Of a stretch of DNA of 64,000 bases, positions 1 to 10,875 are shown piece by piece. Within the stretch, counting starts at the first letter, position 1, and every line of letters begins with the position of its first letter. Source of the DNA: Amborella trichopoda (Eukaryota > Streptophyta > Magnoliopsida > Amborellales > Amborellaceae); NCBI RefSeq assembly GCF_000471905.2, contig NW_006496103.1, positions 1,171,022 through 1,235,021 of the forward strand. Direction: 5' to 3'. Under the pieces are notes generated by a model. The model was not told where the DNA came from. It ran no database searches and saw only the letters and a list, made by a program, of their open reading frames with translations. Position numbers and translations under genes: made by a program.

Positions 1-76
1 CGTTACCGGTACGTACGGTACGTACGGAACGGTACGGTACGGTACGGTACGGACGACGTCGTCGTCGTACGACTAC

Positions 77-78
<2 letters not shown>
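1..78. repeat. GGTAC-rich low-complexity tract
   Basis: The window opens with degenerate pentamer repeats; four perfect GGTAC units lie at 31-50, followed by GTC and ACT triplet runs that lead directly into the TA microsatellite. No coding signal is seen. It lies inside or downstream of the BET3 gene on the minus strand. Confidence 0.8.

Positions 79-79
<1 letters not shown>

Positions 80-130
<51 letters not shown>
80..130. repeat. (TA)n microsatellite, about 51 bp
   Basis: An uninterrupted alternating TA run. It is likely length-polymorphic and able to form a cruciform. TA-rich tracts are common in plant introns and flanks. Confidence 0.95.
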
Positions 131-134
<4 letters not shown>

Positions 135-620
135 GGAAGGTTGAGTTCAATCTAAGTGTGTATATTAAATCAGTGCCACTTGCATTCCAACCATCAGGTC
201 TGCTAGTAGCTCACAGTACCAAGTGTATCAGCAAAGTAGCCTCTGTGATCCATGTATTGCAAGTACAGTAGCTACCATGTATTGCAAGTACAGTAGCTAC
301 CACATTTACCAGTCAACCCAGTCCCAACCTCTACTGAATGAGCAGAGATGGGAGCATGACCATGCATAACTAGCTCTTGAACACCACAAATAAATTTCTT
401 ATGAGACCAAGAAAGCCAAAGCCCAGAGCAAATAATTCAAGAATTAGCGAATCGCCAGAGGCAAATAAGTCAAGTTCAGAAAGTACCAGTGAATCTACAG
501 CCAGTTTTGGTAATATGGATTAACTTTTCACTCAGTTTCACATAAAAGACATGCTAAGAAAGAGCTCTAACATATGCAGAATTGAAACTAATGAGAGAAA
601 ACAAAGCTTGACACACTCAC
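131..620 (-). other. BET3 intron 4 sequence (3' end of gene not in window)
   Basis: This stretch follows the splice donor at 615-620 on the minus strand. I could not find the expected last BET3 exon in it, so it is read as intron. The only structure seen is a perfect 25-bp tandem duplication at 251-300. Confidence 0.5.
251..300. repeat. Perfect 25-bp tandem duplication
   Basis: Units 251-275 and 276-300 are identical and directly adjacent. The unit starts CATGTATTGC and ends GTAGCTAC. It lies in the presumed intron 4 of BET3 and is probably replication slippage. Confidence 0.95.
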
Positions 621-803
621 CACCTCCAGTGCCCCTCGAATAACTCCACTTAAGATGTTGCAATAGTACAGACCTTGGCAAGTATCAGGAAGCTCAACAA
701 AGTCTACCAAGGGGTTATCCTCCAAAATTAGACTGCAACTTGCCCCATCAGCATCCCAATTTGCAACAGATGCGGTGACCCCTAAAAACATTTTGAAACC
801 TAC
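621..803 (-). CDS. BET3: BET3 exon 4
   Basis: The exon is exactly 61 codons, from the acceptor ATGAAACAG (ending at 804) to the donor GTGAGT (615-620). It encodes the most conserved part of the family, including the Cys in ELPDTCQGLYYCN; the BET3 family is known to be palmitoylated on a conserved Cys. Open reading through the flanking introns is chance. Confidence 0.95.
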
Positions 804-3800
804 CTGTTTCATAACATTATCAAAGTAAGCATACTTAGAGAAAGGTACAAAACAATCATTCAGAAAGTACACATGAAGAATGCAATCCTTGGGAAGGAAG
901 CTGATTTGACTAGTGTTATCCATGCAAGGTAATACTTTCTAGCTCCTTAAAATTCATCAAAGTTGAGAAATGAGCAATGCTAAAATGCGGGTCCCACCTG
1001 ACCCAACATAGTCGGAGATATGGGCAGGTTTGGAATGGGGGAGGACATTAACAATGCTATGCTGACATTTTTTCATATCATAGATGATAGGGCTCAAAGA
1101 TTTTGATCCCAAGAAGGATTATTGTGTACATGCATTGATGTCCAGAAGTACCAAAGTTGCTGGGATCTCATCCCTCGACAAAATAACATTCCGCCGCTAC
1201 GGGAAAGGGATCTTGATTTTTAAATTCTGGGATCTCACTCCATTATTAGGGATATTGATCTCCAGATAATGACTAAACTAATGGTTTTCTACATTACAGC
1301 CGGCTAGTAATGCACATACACTTTCGTATACTTATATTGCTTGCTAGCTATAAATAAAGAGATCCCTACTTTAGGGCCTGATTGATAACATTCCAATATC
1401 CTGAAATTCCAGGATATTTTAGAATATAATATAATTTTAATTATGCAAAGTTCATAGGGCAGCATTCCATGCAATTGACGATCTGTGTCCTCTCTCTCTC
1501 TTCTCTAGTGGAGCCCACTTTTCCCTCTTCCTTCCTCTGCAACCCCGAGCTCTCTCCAATCTCTCCCTCCCTCTATAACCCATAGTTGTCTCCACCCAAG
1601 CGCCTTCTCTCTAAATGTAACCCTTACCCCTTTTCTCTCTCTGCAGCCCCTTTCTATTTATCTCTCTATTCTGGTTGCTCTCTCTCACAGACCCAATCGT
1701 TCATCTCTTGGATCACTTTGGTTTATAGAGTATACAGTATGGTACTCCTAAAGAAGGCTGGAGATAGAGAGAATATGAGCAGCCATAGATAGCAACATAA
1801 TCCAAATCACATATTAAGACCCACCATCTCCAAGAAACCTATATCAGGTCTTCTCAGTCACTATATCATAGTTAAATGGCATATTAAACACAAAATTATT
1901 AGAGAACGAATTCAATAATTTTTGTGGGTTTTCTTCTTGGGTTTCCTCTGTGTATTCTCCAACTGTTTCCTGTGTTAGATCATTGTGCGGCTTTCTACCA
2001 GCTACTGTTGTTGCAAGTTTCATGGCTGCTTGGCTTCTGATCAGAGAGTTTCTTCTTATGGGTTTTGCTCTTTTTCCATGGATGATCCTCATTTGAGCAT
2101 TGTGCTTGCAACTTGATTTTTAATTGAAAGATGCAGTTTCGCAAGCATCAAGGTTTGATAGAAATTGAATGGAGAGAGACTGACTTTCTTGAACGGAAAT
2201 TCAATTCAAATAGTATTTTTCAATGGAAGGATGCTCTACATTGAAAAATGCAGTTTCGCAAGCATCAAGGTTTGATAGAAATTGAACAGAGAGAGACTGA
2301 CTTTCTTGGATGGAAGTTCACTTCAAATCGTATTTTTCAATGGAAGGATGATCTAGATTGGATGGAACTATAAGAAACCATATATTTAAAGGAGAATGAT
2401 TAAATCAATCGAAGGAGAAAGGCTACAATTCAAAGGACGTTATTAATGAATCAAAGCAAAAAGCCATAGATTTCAAAAGAAAACATTTGCTTAAGAAAGG
2501 CAAACAGAAGAAACAGTATGGGACTTGGAAAACAAGAGCTGCAGGAATCTCCATTATAGAAGCAAACCAAAATTTTCAAATCCAAAGGAAATCAGAAACA
2601 GAACCATAAAGAAAAACCAGGATTAGAAAAGGAAGAATACTTGCTTTCAAAGATGGAGAAAACTGAAAGAATATGGAGGAGAAAAAGAGAGAGAACGTAT
2701 ACAGGGGATTCAAAGCTTAAAGTAGAATAGTAAACCCAAAATTAGATGATTGTGACCTGGAGAAAAAAAGAATTTCAGCTTAAAGGAAGTGCACACCTTG
2801 ATACCCAAGAAAAAAATCTAAGATATCCAAGAGATTATTTATAGTCAGTCATGCATAGTTCTTGCACCTTGATTCTTTTTATAAAATTCAGTCAAACATG
2901 CACAGAAAAACACATATTAGGATAACATATAATTCATATACACGAAAAGCAGGGCACCGGCAATTTTCAGATTTTCTGAAATTTGGATATTCAGATTACG
3001 TTTTATCAAACTGATCCTTAAGCAAGATATATATTCCTGGAGTAAAGACATTCTTTAAGGTTGAGAGCAAGATCCCCAAAAGGTTGGGATCGAGATCCCT
3101 CATATTCAAGAATCTAGATCCCTAACATTTGCAATGTAAGGGCAACGCTTCCAACCATAGGGATCTTCTAGCCTCTCATGATCTCTCTCGATCCCACTCC
3201 TGATTCTGCTCCTGATCCCAACAACTATGAGGCCTGCATGCAAAGGATCTAGATCCAAGGAAGAACCAAAAAGGTTAGTATGTCACTCAGATTCGGTGTG
3301 GTTGGTGTTTCCAGTTGTACATGCCGATTTGCTTGCCAACACAAATTGAAATGTTATTTACTATTACTGCTTGTATATTAATTTTGACTCAATGTACATA
3401 TAAAGGCTCACCATTTCTCAGGTAGAAACACACACACTTATCTTTATTTGGTTTTTATGAAGCAATGGAAGGAACTTGTTTTGTTTCCTAAGATTTTGTT
3501 GTGATTTCTTGCTTTATTTATGCATCTTCATTGAATAAAACATTCACCTCATATGCATCGCTCTTTCTCATATGATGGAAGCATCATCAGTCTCTGTTGC
3601 GCCGCGAAATGTTTATTCAAGTAAAGCTTCCTACTTCCTGCTTTGGTTGAAGCTTTTGTACTTCCTACTAACACAGATATGCCCGTAACTCAGATAAGCC
3701 GAAAGGCCGCTTCAAGATAATTACTTATTAGACCATGCTTTGCAAGAGAAATCCATGTGACACCTATGAGTATGTGATACGTATTACAGAGTGAGACTCT

Positions 3801-6800
3801 ACGAGCATCGCTATTTCAAAGGTGGACTTCTTCACTTCTTATATTTATTCCTTATTTGCTCATGTTAGAGCATTCCCCGAAAGCGACGCATTGTACCAGC
3901 ACACGATGCAGTAAGAAATGAGCAAGGGTTAACTAGGGCATAAGTAGGCAAGGGTTACTATGTCATTTTGAGCAAGCACAGGTAAAGAAGCTAGTCCAAG
4001 ATAATATAATTCATTTGGCCACACGGAATGTAGGAATTCTCTCATGTAAAAATATAAAGTTCGTGGATTCAATGAGACGAATGAGAGTTAACATAGCTTG
4101 TTTATAGGAGATTAAGTAGAAAGGGGCAAAGAGCTAAGGAATTTGATGGATATAAACTTTACTATATAGGAAAAGAGGTATAGGCAATAATGGTAGACAA
4201 AGAGTAAAGGATAAAATTTCTCAAAAAAAGATAAAAGGATAAAATATTAGGTGTCAAGAGAGTAGGTGACAGGCTTTTATTAATTAAACTTACATTAGGA
4301 TGCAAAAAATAATGTAATTAGTGATTATGGATTACGATTTAATAATAGCAAACACCTACTTTAAAATGCGAGAAGAACATTTCATAACTTACAAAAGTGG
4401 ATCATGTAAAAGCTAGATAGACTTTTTTCTAGTTAAGAAGACAAAACAATCATCATGTAAAGACTGTAAGGTTATCCCAGGAGAGAAATTGACTACACAA
4501 CATAGGTTCATGGTTATGAATGTTTGCATTACGAGATGAGTAGTGACATTAATGGGTTCCCAAGAACTAAGTGGTGGAACTTGAAAGGGGAGAAAATAGA
4601 CCTATTTATCCTAAATGATGAAAGAAAGAAAATGGAATTCTAATGACAAAGTTAATGTTATGTAAAGTGAGATGATTGATTGTATTAAGAAAGAGCCAAA
4701 AAAAGTTTTAGGATAATCTAGAGGTTAAAGACTTTCAGATAAGAAAACTTAGCAATGGAATGATGAGGTTCAAAAAGCTATTAGCCAAAAACAATCATGT
4801 TACAAAGCTTAGCAAGGGAAAAGAAACGATCAGAATTTATAAGAATATAGAAATGTCAAGAGGAATGCTAAGAATGGCAAAAAGACTAAGCTTAAGGCAT
4901 ATAATGATCTATACAATAAATTGAAGACAAGAGAAGGTGAAAAAGATGTCTTCAAACTAGTAAACATTTGAGAGAGGAAGTACAGAAACTTAGCTCAGTG
5001 TTAAGAGGAACCATTGACATAAATGAGGTCAGAGTTATAGATACTTTTATAGGATTACAATATCTGAAATGAAAAAGGCTTTGCAAAAGATGAAGATAGG
5101 AAAGGCTATAAGACCAAATAGTATACTACTAAAAGTTTGGAACGAAGCTATTCAATAAGATTTTGAGAACAAAGAAAATGCAAGATGAATGGCGAAAAAG
5201 TATTGTGGTATCTATTTACAATAACAAATGAGACATACATAGTTTTATGAACTATTTAGGGATTAAATTTATGAGCTACATTATGAAACTGTGGGAGAAA
5301 GTGATTGATCCACCTAAGACATGCAGCGAGTGTATTAGAAAATTAGTTTGAATTTATGCCAAGGAGGTCAACCATGGGGGCTATTTTTCTTTAGGAAAAT
5401 GAATAAGAAATTTAAGGAGAAGAGACCTCCACAAGGTCTTTATTGATTTAGAGAAAACATACAACACAGTAACTAGAGAGATAATTTCGTGGGTGCTAGA
5501 AAAGAAAGCAGCCTCAAAAGCATATGTTGACATGGCTAGGTATATCTATGATGGAGCACTAACGAATGAGGACGTGTAATAGAGAGACAAGTGAGTTTCA
5601 ATGACAGCAGATCTACATCAGGGGTTGGCGTTGAGGCCATATCTCTTTGCTGTGGTTATGAACGAGTTAACAAGGCTTCTACATGATGAGGACCTCTGGT
5701 ATATATTGCTTACGGATGACACATGATGAGACAGAAAGTTAGAACTGCAGAGGGATGTTATAGAATGTAAAAGATTTAATATTAGCCAAACTAAGATCAG
5801 TGTATCAAAAAGCGCTAGGCGGGTCCTAGGTGGCCTGGGGGGTCCAGGCCACCCAGTGCCTAGGCGGCTGCCCAGTTGAAACCAACATACCAATATATCA
5901 TATTCCAAGTTGAAAAAAAAAAAGATAATTGTCGAGAAGAGAATTTTAATAATCAATATTGTTAAAACAGTAAAGTATAAAATCATAGAAGTGTAGGAAA
6001 TAAAAGTCAACACTCAACACAACAGAAATATACAGAAATTTATAAAATATACAATCTAACAAAAGTCAACACTCATGACTCAACACAACAGTCAACACTC
6101 ATGACCCAACACAACAGTCAACACTCAACACTCAGCAGCAAGAGGCAAGAGTCTTCAGTCGCCATCATCATCATCATCATCAAAAGGAATATTAATAGGG
6201 CAAGCCTCATCATATGCATCAGAGTCGAGGCCATCATCATCAGTGTCATCTCCCTCTTCAATATAACGCTCGTCCTCCTCTGTTTCTTCTGAATCTGCCT
6301 CTTTCTCCTCTTCTTCTTCTACCTCCTCTTACTAGTATGTGCAGTCTGTGCATATGAGGCCCTAGGAGTCTTGGCTGCTGTACCCTTTTTTTTGGGCTTC
6401 TTTGAACTCAAATATTATATAATTTCCTCCCTGGTAGCCTCAGAAACATTTTTACACAAGGCAACATCCCCCTTAATACCAGCAAGGTGTTTTTTAAACC
6501 GGTACATGGCGCCATTAATATCTGTTCCGCAATAATTATATTTAATACGATTTTTATCACTTGGATTCGGGTTATAACTATACTTCCAACCCGGATCACC
6601 ACTCCGACTAAAACCTAGAGAAGATACTTCCATAGAACAAGGCTTATTTTCATCCTTTTCTAGTTCTTCTAAATTAAAAGATGTCTAATCTCATCTCGAA
6701 CTGCTTCAGGAACCTTTCTACAAAAAGTAACATTACCTCTAACACCAGCAAAGTGTTTTTTGAATCGGCTAATACCCCCATTGGTATCTTTTTCACAAAA

Positions 6801-9800
6801 ATTACGCCTTATACAATTTTTATCATTTGGTTTTGGGTTGTACCAATACTTTCAACCCGGATCACTTCTTCTAAAAATAGCAGAAATAGATCTATGACAA
6901 GAATTTTGTTCTTGTTTATGTTTTACATAACTTATATATTGCTTAATCTCCTCTCTGATAGCTTCAGAAATTTTTCTACAAGGGGCAACATCCCCCTTAA
7001 TACTGGTAAGATGTTTCTTAAACCGGTTTATGTCTCCTTTTGTATCTTTTCAAAAAAATTGCATCGAATGCAATTTTTTTCATTTGGATTCGGGTTGTAT
7101 CCATATTTCCAACTCGGATCTCCACTCTGACTAACTACTGAAGAAGACATCTCAAAATAAAACAAGCAATCTAAAAAATAAAGTTTTGCACTTATTTTGA
7201 TTGCTCGAACTCCAAACTTCGAGAAACACTTCGATCCATGAAATGTAGTTTTCTGGAGGTTTCTTTCCGTCTAAAAGGGGTTCTTGTGGGTTTAGGTTTC
7301 AAATGAACCTAAAACCCCTCCTTCTAACCTTTTATATCTTTAAAAACAATCAAAACAACAAAAAAAAAAACATTTCCGCCTCTGGGCGGGGTGTAGGCCC
7401 TGGGCGGCCACCTAGGCGGGTTCCGTACCGCCTAGACGGCTGCTCAAGGACCACCGCCCAGTTTGGCCGCCTAGGCCTGAGCGATGCGCCCAGGCCTTCT
7501 AGACTGCCCAGGCACTGGGCGGTCCCTTTTTTTGAACATTGGCTAAGATAGAATATAGGGAATGCACATTTAGTAATAATGGGAACATAATTGACGAATT
7601 AGTTAAGACTGATAGTCAAGCACCTAAAAGAAATTATTTTCAATATCTTGGTGGATAATCCAAGAGAAAGGAGAGATTGAGGAAGATATTGCTCCTACAA
7701 TAAGAGCCGAGTGGGTGAAGTGGAGATATGCTTTTGGAGTATTATATGATCCTCCCATACCAATGAAACTAAAGGGGAAGTTCTATAGGATGACTGTAAG
7801 AACAGCCATGCTTTATGAGACAGTATGTTAAATGGTTGAGAAACAGTATATCTATAAAATGAGTTTGGTTGAGATGAGGATGTTGAGATGGAGTGGCAAG
7901 ACAAGGATAGAATTGGAATGAATGCATTTCAGGGATCTTAAACGTAACTCCAATATGCAATAAAATGAAGGAAAGTAGATTTAAGTGGTTTGGTCATGTG
8001 TGGTGTCGATCTAGAAAACACCAGTTATAAGAGGTGATTTGATTCAAGTGGAAATCTCTAAAAGGCAAGGAAAAGGCCCAAAGGACATGGATGCAAGTAG
8101 TGAGAAATAACTTATGGTTTGACTGAGTGTATGGCCTTGAGAGAGCAGAATGGCAAAACAAAATTTGCATAGCCAGCCCCTAATAGTTGGGATAAGGCTC
8201 GGATGATGATGATGATTTGTTCAATGGATGCATTGAAGTTTCGATCAAGCACCTTACCTAAAACTACGAAAATATAACAGTAAAGTGCAGGTAAAAGTCC
8301 AAGAAACCAGATACATAGATCACTTCTATAGAATTCAATCACTCCATTACAATGCTTCACATACAGGTTTAGAGACTCAAGTTGTTGATATTTCTATAGA
8401 ATTGCTACAATAAAATTAAAGAAGAGAGATATTGAAACTGCATATGCTACACAAACACAACACCATGACAAACTTCATTTTCCATAGAAAAAGAATTCGA
8501 CCATATATCGGACTAGTCTCTCATGCTTGTTTGTAATGACAATGGTTGTGCCAATACATGTCCTAAGCTGTTTACCCTCATTAAGACACATACATGGCCG
8601 ACGCCATATATAGAGAAATAAAGTCATGCGAGACAACCATGCACAAAAATTCAATACAAGAATACTTGCATAGAGAACAACTAAAGAATATTCAAATAGT
8701 ATCAAAGAAGAACAACACCTATCGATATCTATTTATTCCAAAAATTTTGTGCTCATACTAAAAAATGAGCCTTCAAATAATCTATAGAAGATGTAAGGAA
8801 GGAAATCAACTCAAACGTACCTTTGCAATCACTTCTGCCGTCTCCTTGAATTCAACACACCTAGAAACATTTGACTTGGCTAGAAATTCATCAATCAGTC
8901 GTATTCCAATGTTATAGCCCCTGAAAAAGAATCAATGGATCATAAGACAACATAAAAACATAGAAAACGATCTGACAAGACCAGTTATGGGAAGCACTAA
9001 TTGACACATGCCTAGCTCCGTTTTCTCATATTGCCACAAATAGAAGTAATAACACAAGTCACAAGGTCAAAAAATATACAACATTATAACCAGAACTCAG
9101 AAGACGATCTAATTGGACATCATGTAGATAATTCTGAAAGAGATGGTGGACCACCTAAGGCACCCACAAAAAGTGGCATGCTAAAGATCGGCCCTAGGTG
9201 GGCCCATGATCATGAAACCTACGATTGGACTTTAGGGCCACACTCTAGGTTAAACCCTTGGCCATCCAATTCAAAAGGGTTTGGTTAAAATAAATTAGTA
9301 AATTATAGATCTTTTAGCAAGTAATTCCAGCTTACTACAAGTTTCCTATTCTTTTTAGCACTTTCTAATATCATAAAAGGGGATAGTTTCCAAAAAAATA
9401 TAAAAGAATTAAAATCCATAATTTGGGAAGAAGGACGATTCAAGAAATATTTAAATTGTTTGTTTTCCAAGAAAAATGCAAGTAAAGAGGTATAACCTCT
9501 ATAAATAATGCCATGTAAGGCTTAATGCCAACTTACTGAAATTTGAATAAAGAGCAATTATTGGTGATACACCTATTTTTTGAGGACATACCACTCTCAA
9601 ATGGGGAGGAAATTTCCACTAGAATGGGAAGTGAAAGCAAGTTCACATCTAGGTCAATGCAATTTTTGTGTAATTGTGTTATGATAAAATGTACATCACG
9701 AGCATTAGGAGCAAGGAGCAAGCAGGAAGCTATCAACAAAGATTTGCAAGCAGGAAGCTAACAAAGATTTAGTGAAGTAATGAATGCCTCTATTGAAAAG

Positions 9801-10875
9801 CTACAATTCTATTGAATAAAGAGCAAGTTGGTTAGCTTGAACAACTTGATGCTAGGAGGATGAAAGATTAGGTATTACCAAACCTAAAACTCAAGGAGCT
9901 TTAAATTGGAGCATGGGAGGGCGTGTGTGAGACATTATTCCTTTATGAAACCTTGTCAATCACCTAGGGACGAAGGTCCTAACTAAGGGAAACAGGAAGC
10001 ATGGTTTGGAATATATTTTGCAATACAGATCCAAAAATGAAAAACATATTCCTCTGACTCAAGGCCAAAGTGATCCATCTCTAACACATGCAGCACTTGA
10101 ATCTCCATGACTCCATCTATTAACTTCGATCGAGTTCGAATAACACAAAATCAGATTCTAATTATTAGATAGACAATTTCTAGAGCCATCACATAATGAG
10201 ATTCATGAAAATCAAATGCAAATTTCCTATTGAGAAGCAGAAATTGCACTGTCAACTAATTACACAGTATTAAACCATTGCAAATAAAACGATAAAAAAA
10301 AAAAAGTAAAGAAAAAGTCTAACCTATTGTCAGAGCAGACCTCCATGTCCGTTACAATATGGAAATTTTTTTGTAAGTAGGTAACAAATGATCAAACACC
10401 AATTGCTGCTCATAACATAAAATATTTTAGACCGAAACCAATTTCAAGATTTTAATTGGACAAAGGTTTTATCATCTTTTCTATCCTCCCAAAAATATTC
10501 AAAATGTTAAGCCAAAGAAAAAAGGAACAACAACGGAAAAACATACATTTGATCGAGCTGCTTGTTGACTTCTTCAACCTCTTCCAGATCAGTGAGCAGC
10601 TGGCGCACAATTGCTCCATATGTAAGAGTGAAAAGCTCTGCATTCTGTTTCAATAAACAACAAATATGGAAAAACAACGCTTCAAAGGACAACATGAAAT
10701 GAGAATACCTTGAAATTTAAACCCTAATTGCTGATAAATTAAAAAACCGAGCATGAGAAGCATCAAATTAGACAAAGAACAGCACGAAATTCGTATATGC
10801 TAAAGAGAAGTGAATCACCACTCTCTCGACATTGGCAAAAACTGCATCTCCAGATCTCTGGACCAGAGGAGCCAT
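621..10875 (-). CDS. BET3: TRAPP complex subunit BET3 (TRAPPC3), four exons, 3' partial
   Basis: Small core subunit of TRAPP, the tethering complex and Rab exchange factor that acts on ER-to-Golgi vesicles. Four exons on the minus strand, 10875-10819, 10644-10547, 8920-8821 and 803-621, join in phase (57+98+100+183 bp) to 146 codons. The protein opens MAPLVQRSGDAVFANVERV and keeps the family hallmarks TLTYGAIVRQLL, IGIRLIDEFLA, VGFKMFLGVTA and ELPDTCQGLYYCNILSGVI. BET3 proteins are near 180-190 residues, so one more exon should lie left of the window. Intron junctions follow GT-AG. Intron 3 is 8,017 bp and packed with transposons. No stop or frameshift is seen, so the gene is probably functional if the long intron is spliced. 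It is the only host gene recognised here. Confidence 0.93.
804..1373 (-). other. BET3 intron 3, 3' portion
   Basis: Intron sequence between the Harbinger-like element and exon 4. No coding or RNA gene is recognised. The motif GATCCC recurs around 1210-1370 and again at 3060-3260 on the other side of that element. Confidence 0.6.
1490..1700. repeat. CT-rich low-complexity tract
   Basis: Dense CTCTCT runs with little A or G on the plus strand. It lies inside the candidate Harbinger-like element. An open frame crossing it is Ser/Leu/Pro-rich and is not taken as a gene. Confidence 0.7.
2123..2356. repeat. Tandem duplication, 2 x 117 bp
   Basis: Units 2123-2239 and 2240-2356 are directly adjacent and differ at only a small number of positions. 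Both contain ATGCAGTTTCGCAAGCATCA and GAGAGAGACTGACTTTCTTG. Confidence 0.92.
3021..4009 (-). other. BET3 intron 3, between transposons
   Basis: No gene, RNA or clear repeat is recognised in this 1-kb intron segment. The first 200 bp repeat the motif GATCCC several times. Confidence 0.6.
4010..4930 (+). pseudogene. LINE endonuclease remnant
   Basis: An apurinic-type endonuclease domain of the exonuclease-endonuclease-phosphatase fold. It nicks target DNA so that the reverse transcriptase can prime. In broken frames the start reads LATRNVGILSC, followed by VNIACL and the glycine-valine region of the fold near 4150-4230. Stops occur every few dozen codons. It resembles the plant RTE open frames often labelled craniofacial development protein 2-like. 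Confidence 0.7.
5040..5797 (+). pseudogene. LINE reverse transcriptase remnant, 5' part
   Basis: The RT palm and finger blocks of an RTE element. The segment 5260-5300 reads GIKFMSYIMKLWEKVI and 5425-5475 reads DLHKVFIDLEKTYNTVTREI. The active-site strand near 5700-5720 reads ILLTDD. Frames change several times and stops are frequent. The sequence is cut at 5797 by the hAT insertion and resumes at 7542. Confidence 0.82.
5811..5880. repeat. hAT subterminal GC-rich repeats, left end
   Basis: CTAGGCGGG, CCTAGGTGG and CCTAGGCGG lie close together immediately inside the terminal inverted repeat, mirroring 7371-7541. Confidence 0.75.
6120..6330 (-). pseudogene. hAT acidic C-terminal tail remnant
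   Basis: On the minus strand one frame reads a run of glutamates, then EETEEDERYIEEGDD, then an Asp-rich end. Plant hAT transposases commonly finish with such a tail. Its presence next to the BED fingers suggests that the catalytic middle was deleted. Low complexity (CAT and CTT triplets) makes the assignment less certain. Confidence 0.5.
6415..7152 (-). pseudogene. hAT transposase N-terminal region with three BED zinc fingers
   Basis: Read from the ATG at about 7151 on the minus strand. Three homologous units of about 70 residues follow each other, near 7151-6960, 6905-6690 and 6633-6420. Each starts SGDPGWKY-like, followed by an Asn/Pro-rich turn, a Cys pair region (cleanest as YNYCG in unit 3), then RFKKHLAGI and a terminal Cys. 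BED fingers let hAT transposases bind their own ends. The units carry stops and lost cysteines: unit 1 has FFE where a Cys is expected, and unit 2 has a stop after DPG. One finger is usual for hAT transposases, so three is unusual. Confidence 0.82.
7371..7541. repeat. hAT subterminal GC-rich repeats, right end
   Basis: The short motif GGGCGG/CCTAGGCGG occurs many times in both orientations, standing out from the AT-rich surroundings. The matching array at the left end is 5811-5880. In hAT elements such subterminal repeats are transposase binding sites. Confidence 0.75.
7542..8170 (+). pseudogene. LINE reverse transcriptase C-terminal remnant
   Basis: This continues the LINE frame interrupted at 5797, first reading AKIEYRECTFS and then FQYLGG. 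The thumb-like region includes KGKFYR and EMRMLRW-like motifs near 7770-7890, and KWFGHV near 7990. The final block ERAEWQNKICIA matches the end of RTE reverse transcriptases. Several stops are present. Confidence 0.8.
8218..8820 (-). other. BET3 intron 3, 5' portion
   Basis: Intron sequence between exon 3 and the 3' end of the LINE. No gene, RNA or repeat is recognised. Confidence 0.6.
8821..8920 (-). CDS. BET3: BET3 exon 3
   Basis: The 100-bp exon lies between a TTTTTCAG acceptor and a GTACGT donor. It encodes GYNIGIRLIDEFLAKSNVSR and then the stretch ending in AEVIAK. Exons 2 and 3 together are 198 bp, so the frame is kept. Confidence 0.95.
8921..10546 (-). other. BET3 intron 2
   Basis: A 1,626-bp GT-AG intron. 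I see no coding sequence or transposon with confidence. A short direct repeat with the core GCAAGCAGGAAGCTA lies near 9715-9760. Confidence 0.7.
10547..10644 (-). CDS. BET3: BET3 exon 2
   Basis: The 98-bp exon follows the acceptor AAACAG and ends before the donor GTATGT. It encodes the conserved N-terminal helices with the motif FTLTYGAIVRQLL. The exon splits a Met codon as AT/G, which exon 3 completes. Confidence 0.95.
10819..10875 (-). CDS. BET3: BET3 exon 1
   Basis: The exon holds 19 codons from the ATG at 10875-10873, ending in a whole codon before the donor GTGATT. The ATG sits in a CCATGG context. A poly(T) run on the minus strand just upstream lies in the 5' UTR or promoter. Confidence 0.88.

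Larger units (their letters stand above)
1374..3017. mobile_element. Candidate non-autonomous PIF/Harbinger-like DNA transposon
   Basis: The left end reads GGGCCTGATTGATAACATT and the right end, read on the minus strand, GGATCAGTTTGATAAAACG. They form imperfect terminal inverted repeats. The trinucleotide TTA occurs directly outside both ends (1371-1373 and 3018-3020), the target duplication expected of PIF/Harbinger. No transposase is recognised in the 1,644 bp. A CT-rich tract lies at 1490-1700 and a 117-bp tandem duplication at 2123-2356. A hAT or Mutator origin is less likely given the 3-bp duplication, but such a short duplication can arise by chance. Confidence 0.45.
5798..7541 (-). mobile_element. 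Non-autonomous hAT transposon, internally deleted
   Basis: A 1,744-bp element inserted into the LINE reverse transcriptase. Its left end reads CAGTGTATCAAAAAGCG; its right end, read on the minus strand, reads CAATGTTCAAAAAAAGGG. The 8-bp flanks ACTAAGAT (5790-5797) and GCTAAGAT (7542-7549) match at 7 of 8 positions, the target duplication size of hAT elements. Both ends carry GC-rich subterminal arrays of CTAGGCGG-like motifs. The interior encodes, on the minus strand, three BED zinc fingers and an acidic tail but no RNase H-like catalytic core or dimerisation domain. The element therefore cannot move itself. Confidence 0.88.
4010..8217 (+). mobile_element. Decayed RTE-type LINE, split by a hAT insertion
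   Basis: A non-LTR retrotransposon runs opposite to BET3 inside intron 3. In broken frames it reads endonuclease (about 4020-4300), reverse transcriptase (about 5040-5797, continued 7542-7700) and a C-terminal region (7700-8170). Recognisable pieces include the EN start LATRNVG, the RT block HKVFIDLEKTY, the active-site piece LTDD near 5710, KWFGHV near 7990 and the terminal ERAEW block. It ends in (GAT)n at 8205-8217, as RTE elements do. The 5' end is probably truncated. Many stops make it inactive. Confidence 0.85.

Noticed and set aside
5618..6013. 131-codon open frame on the minus strand
   Set aside because: It crosses the hAT left end and LINE sequence, so it is a chimera of two elements and not a gene.
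7303..7551. 82-codon open frame rich in Arg and Pro
   Set aside because: It is a reading of the GC-rich subterminal repeats of the hAT element.
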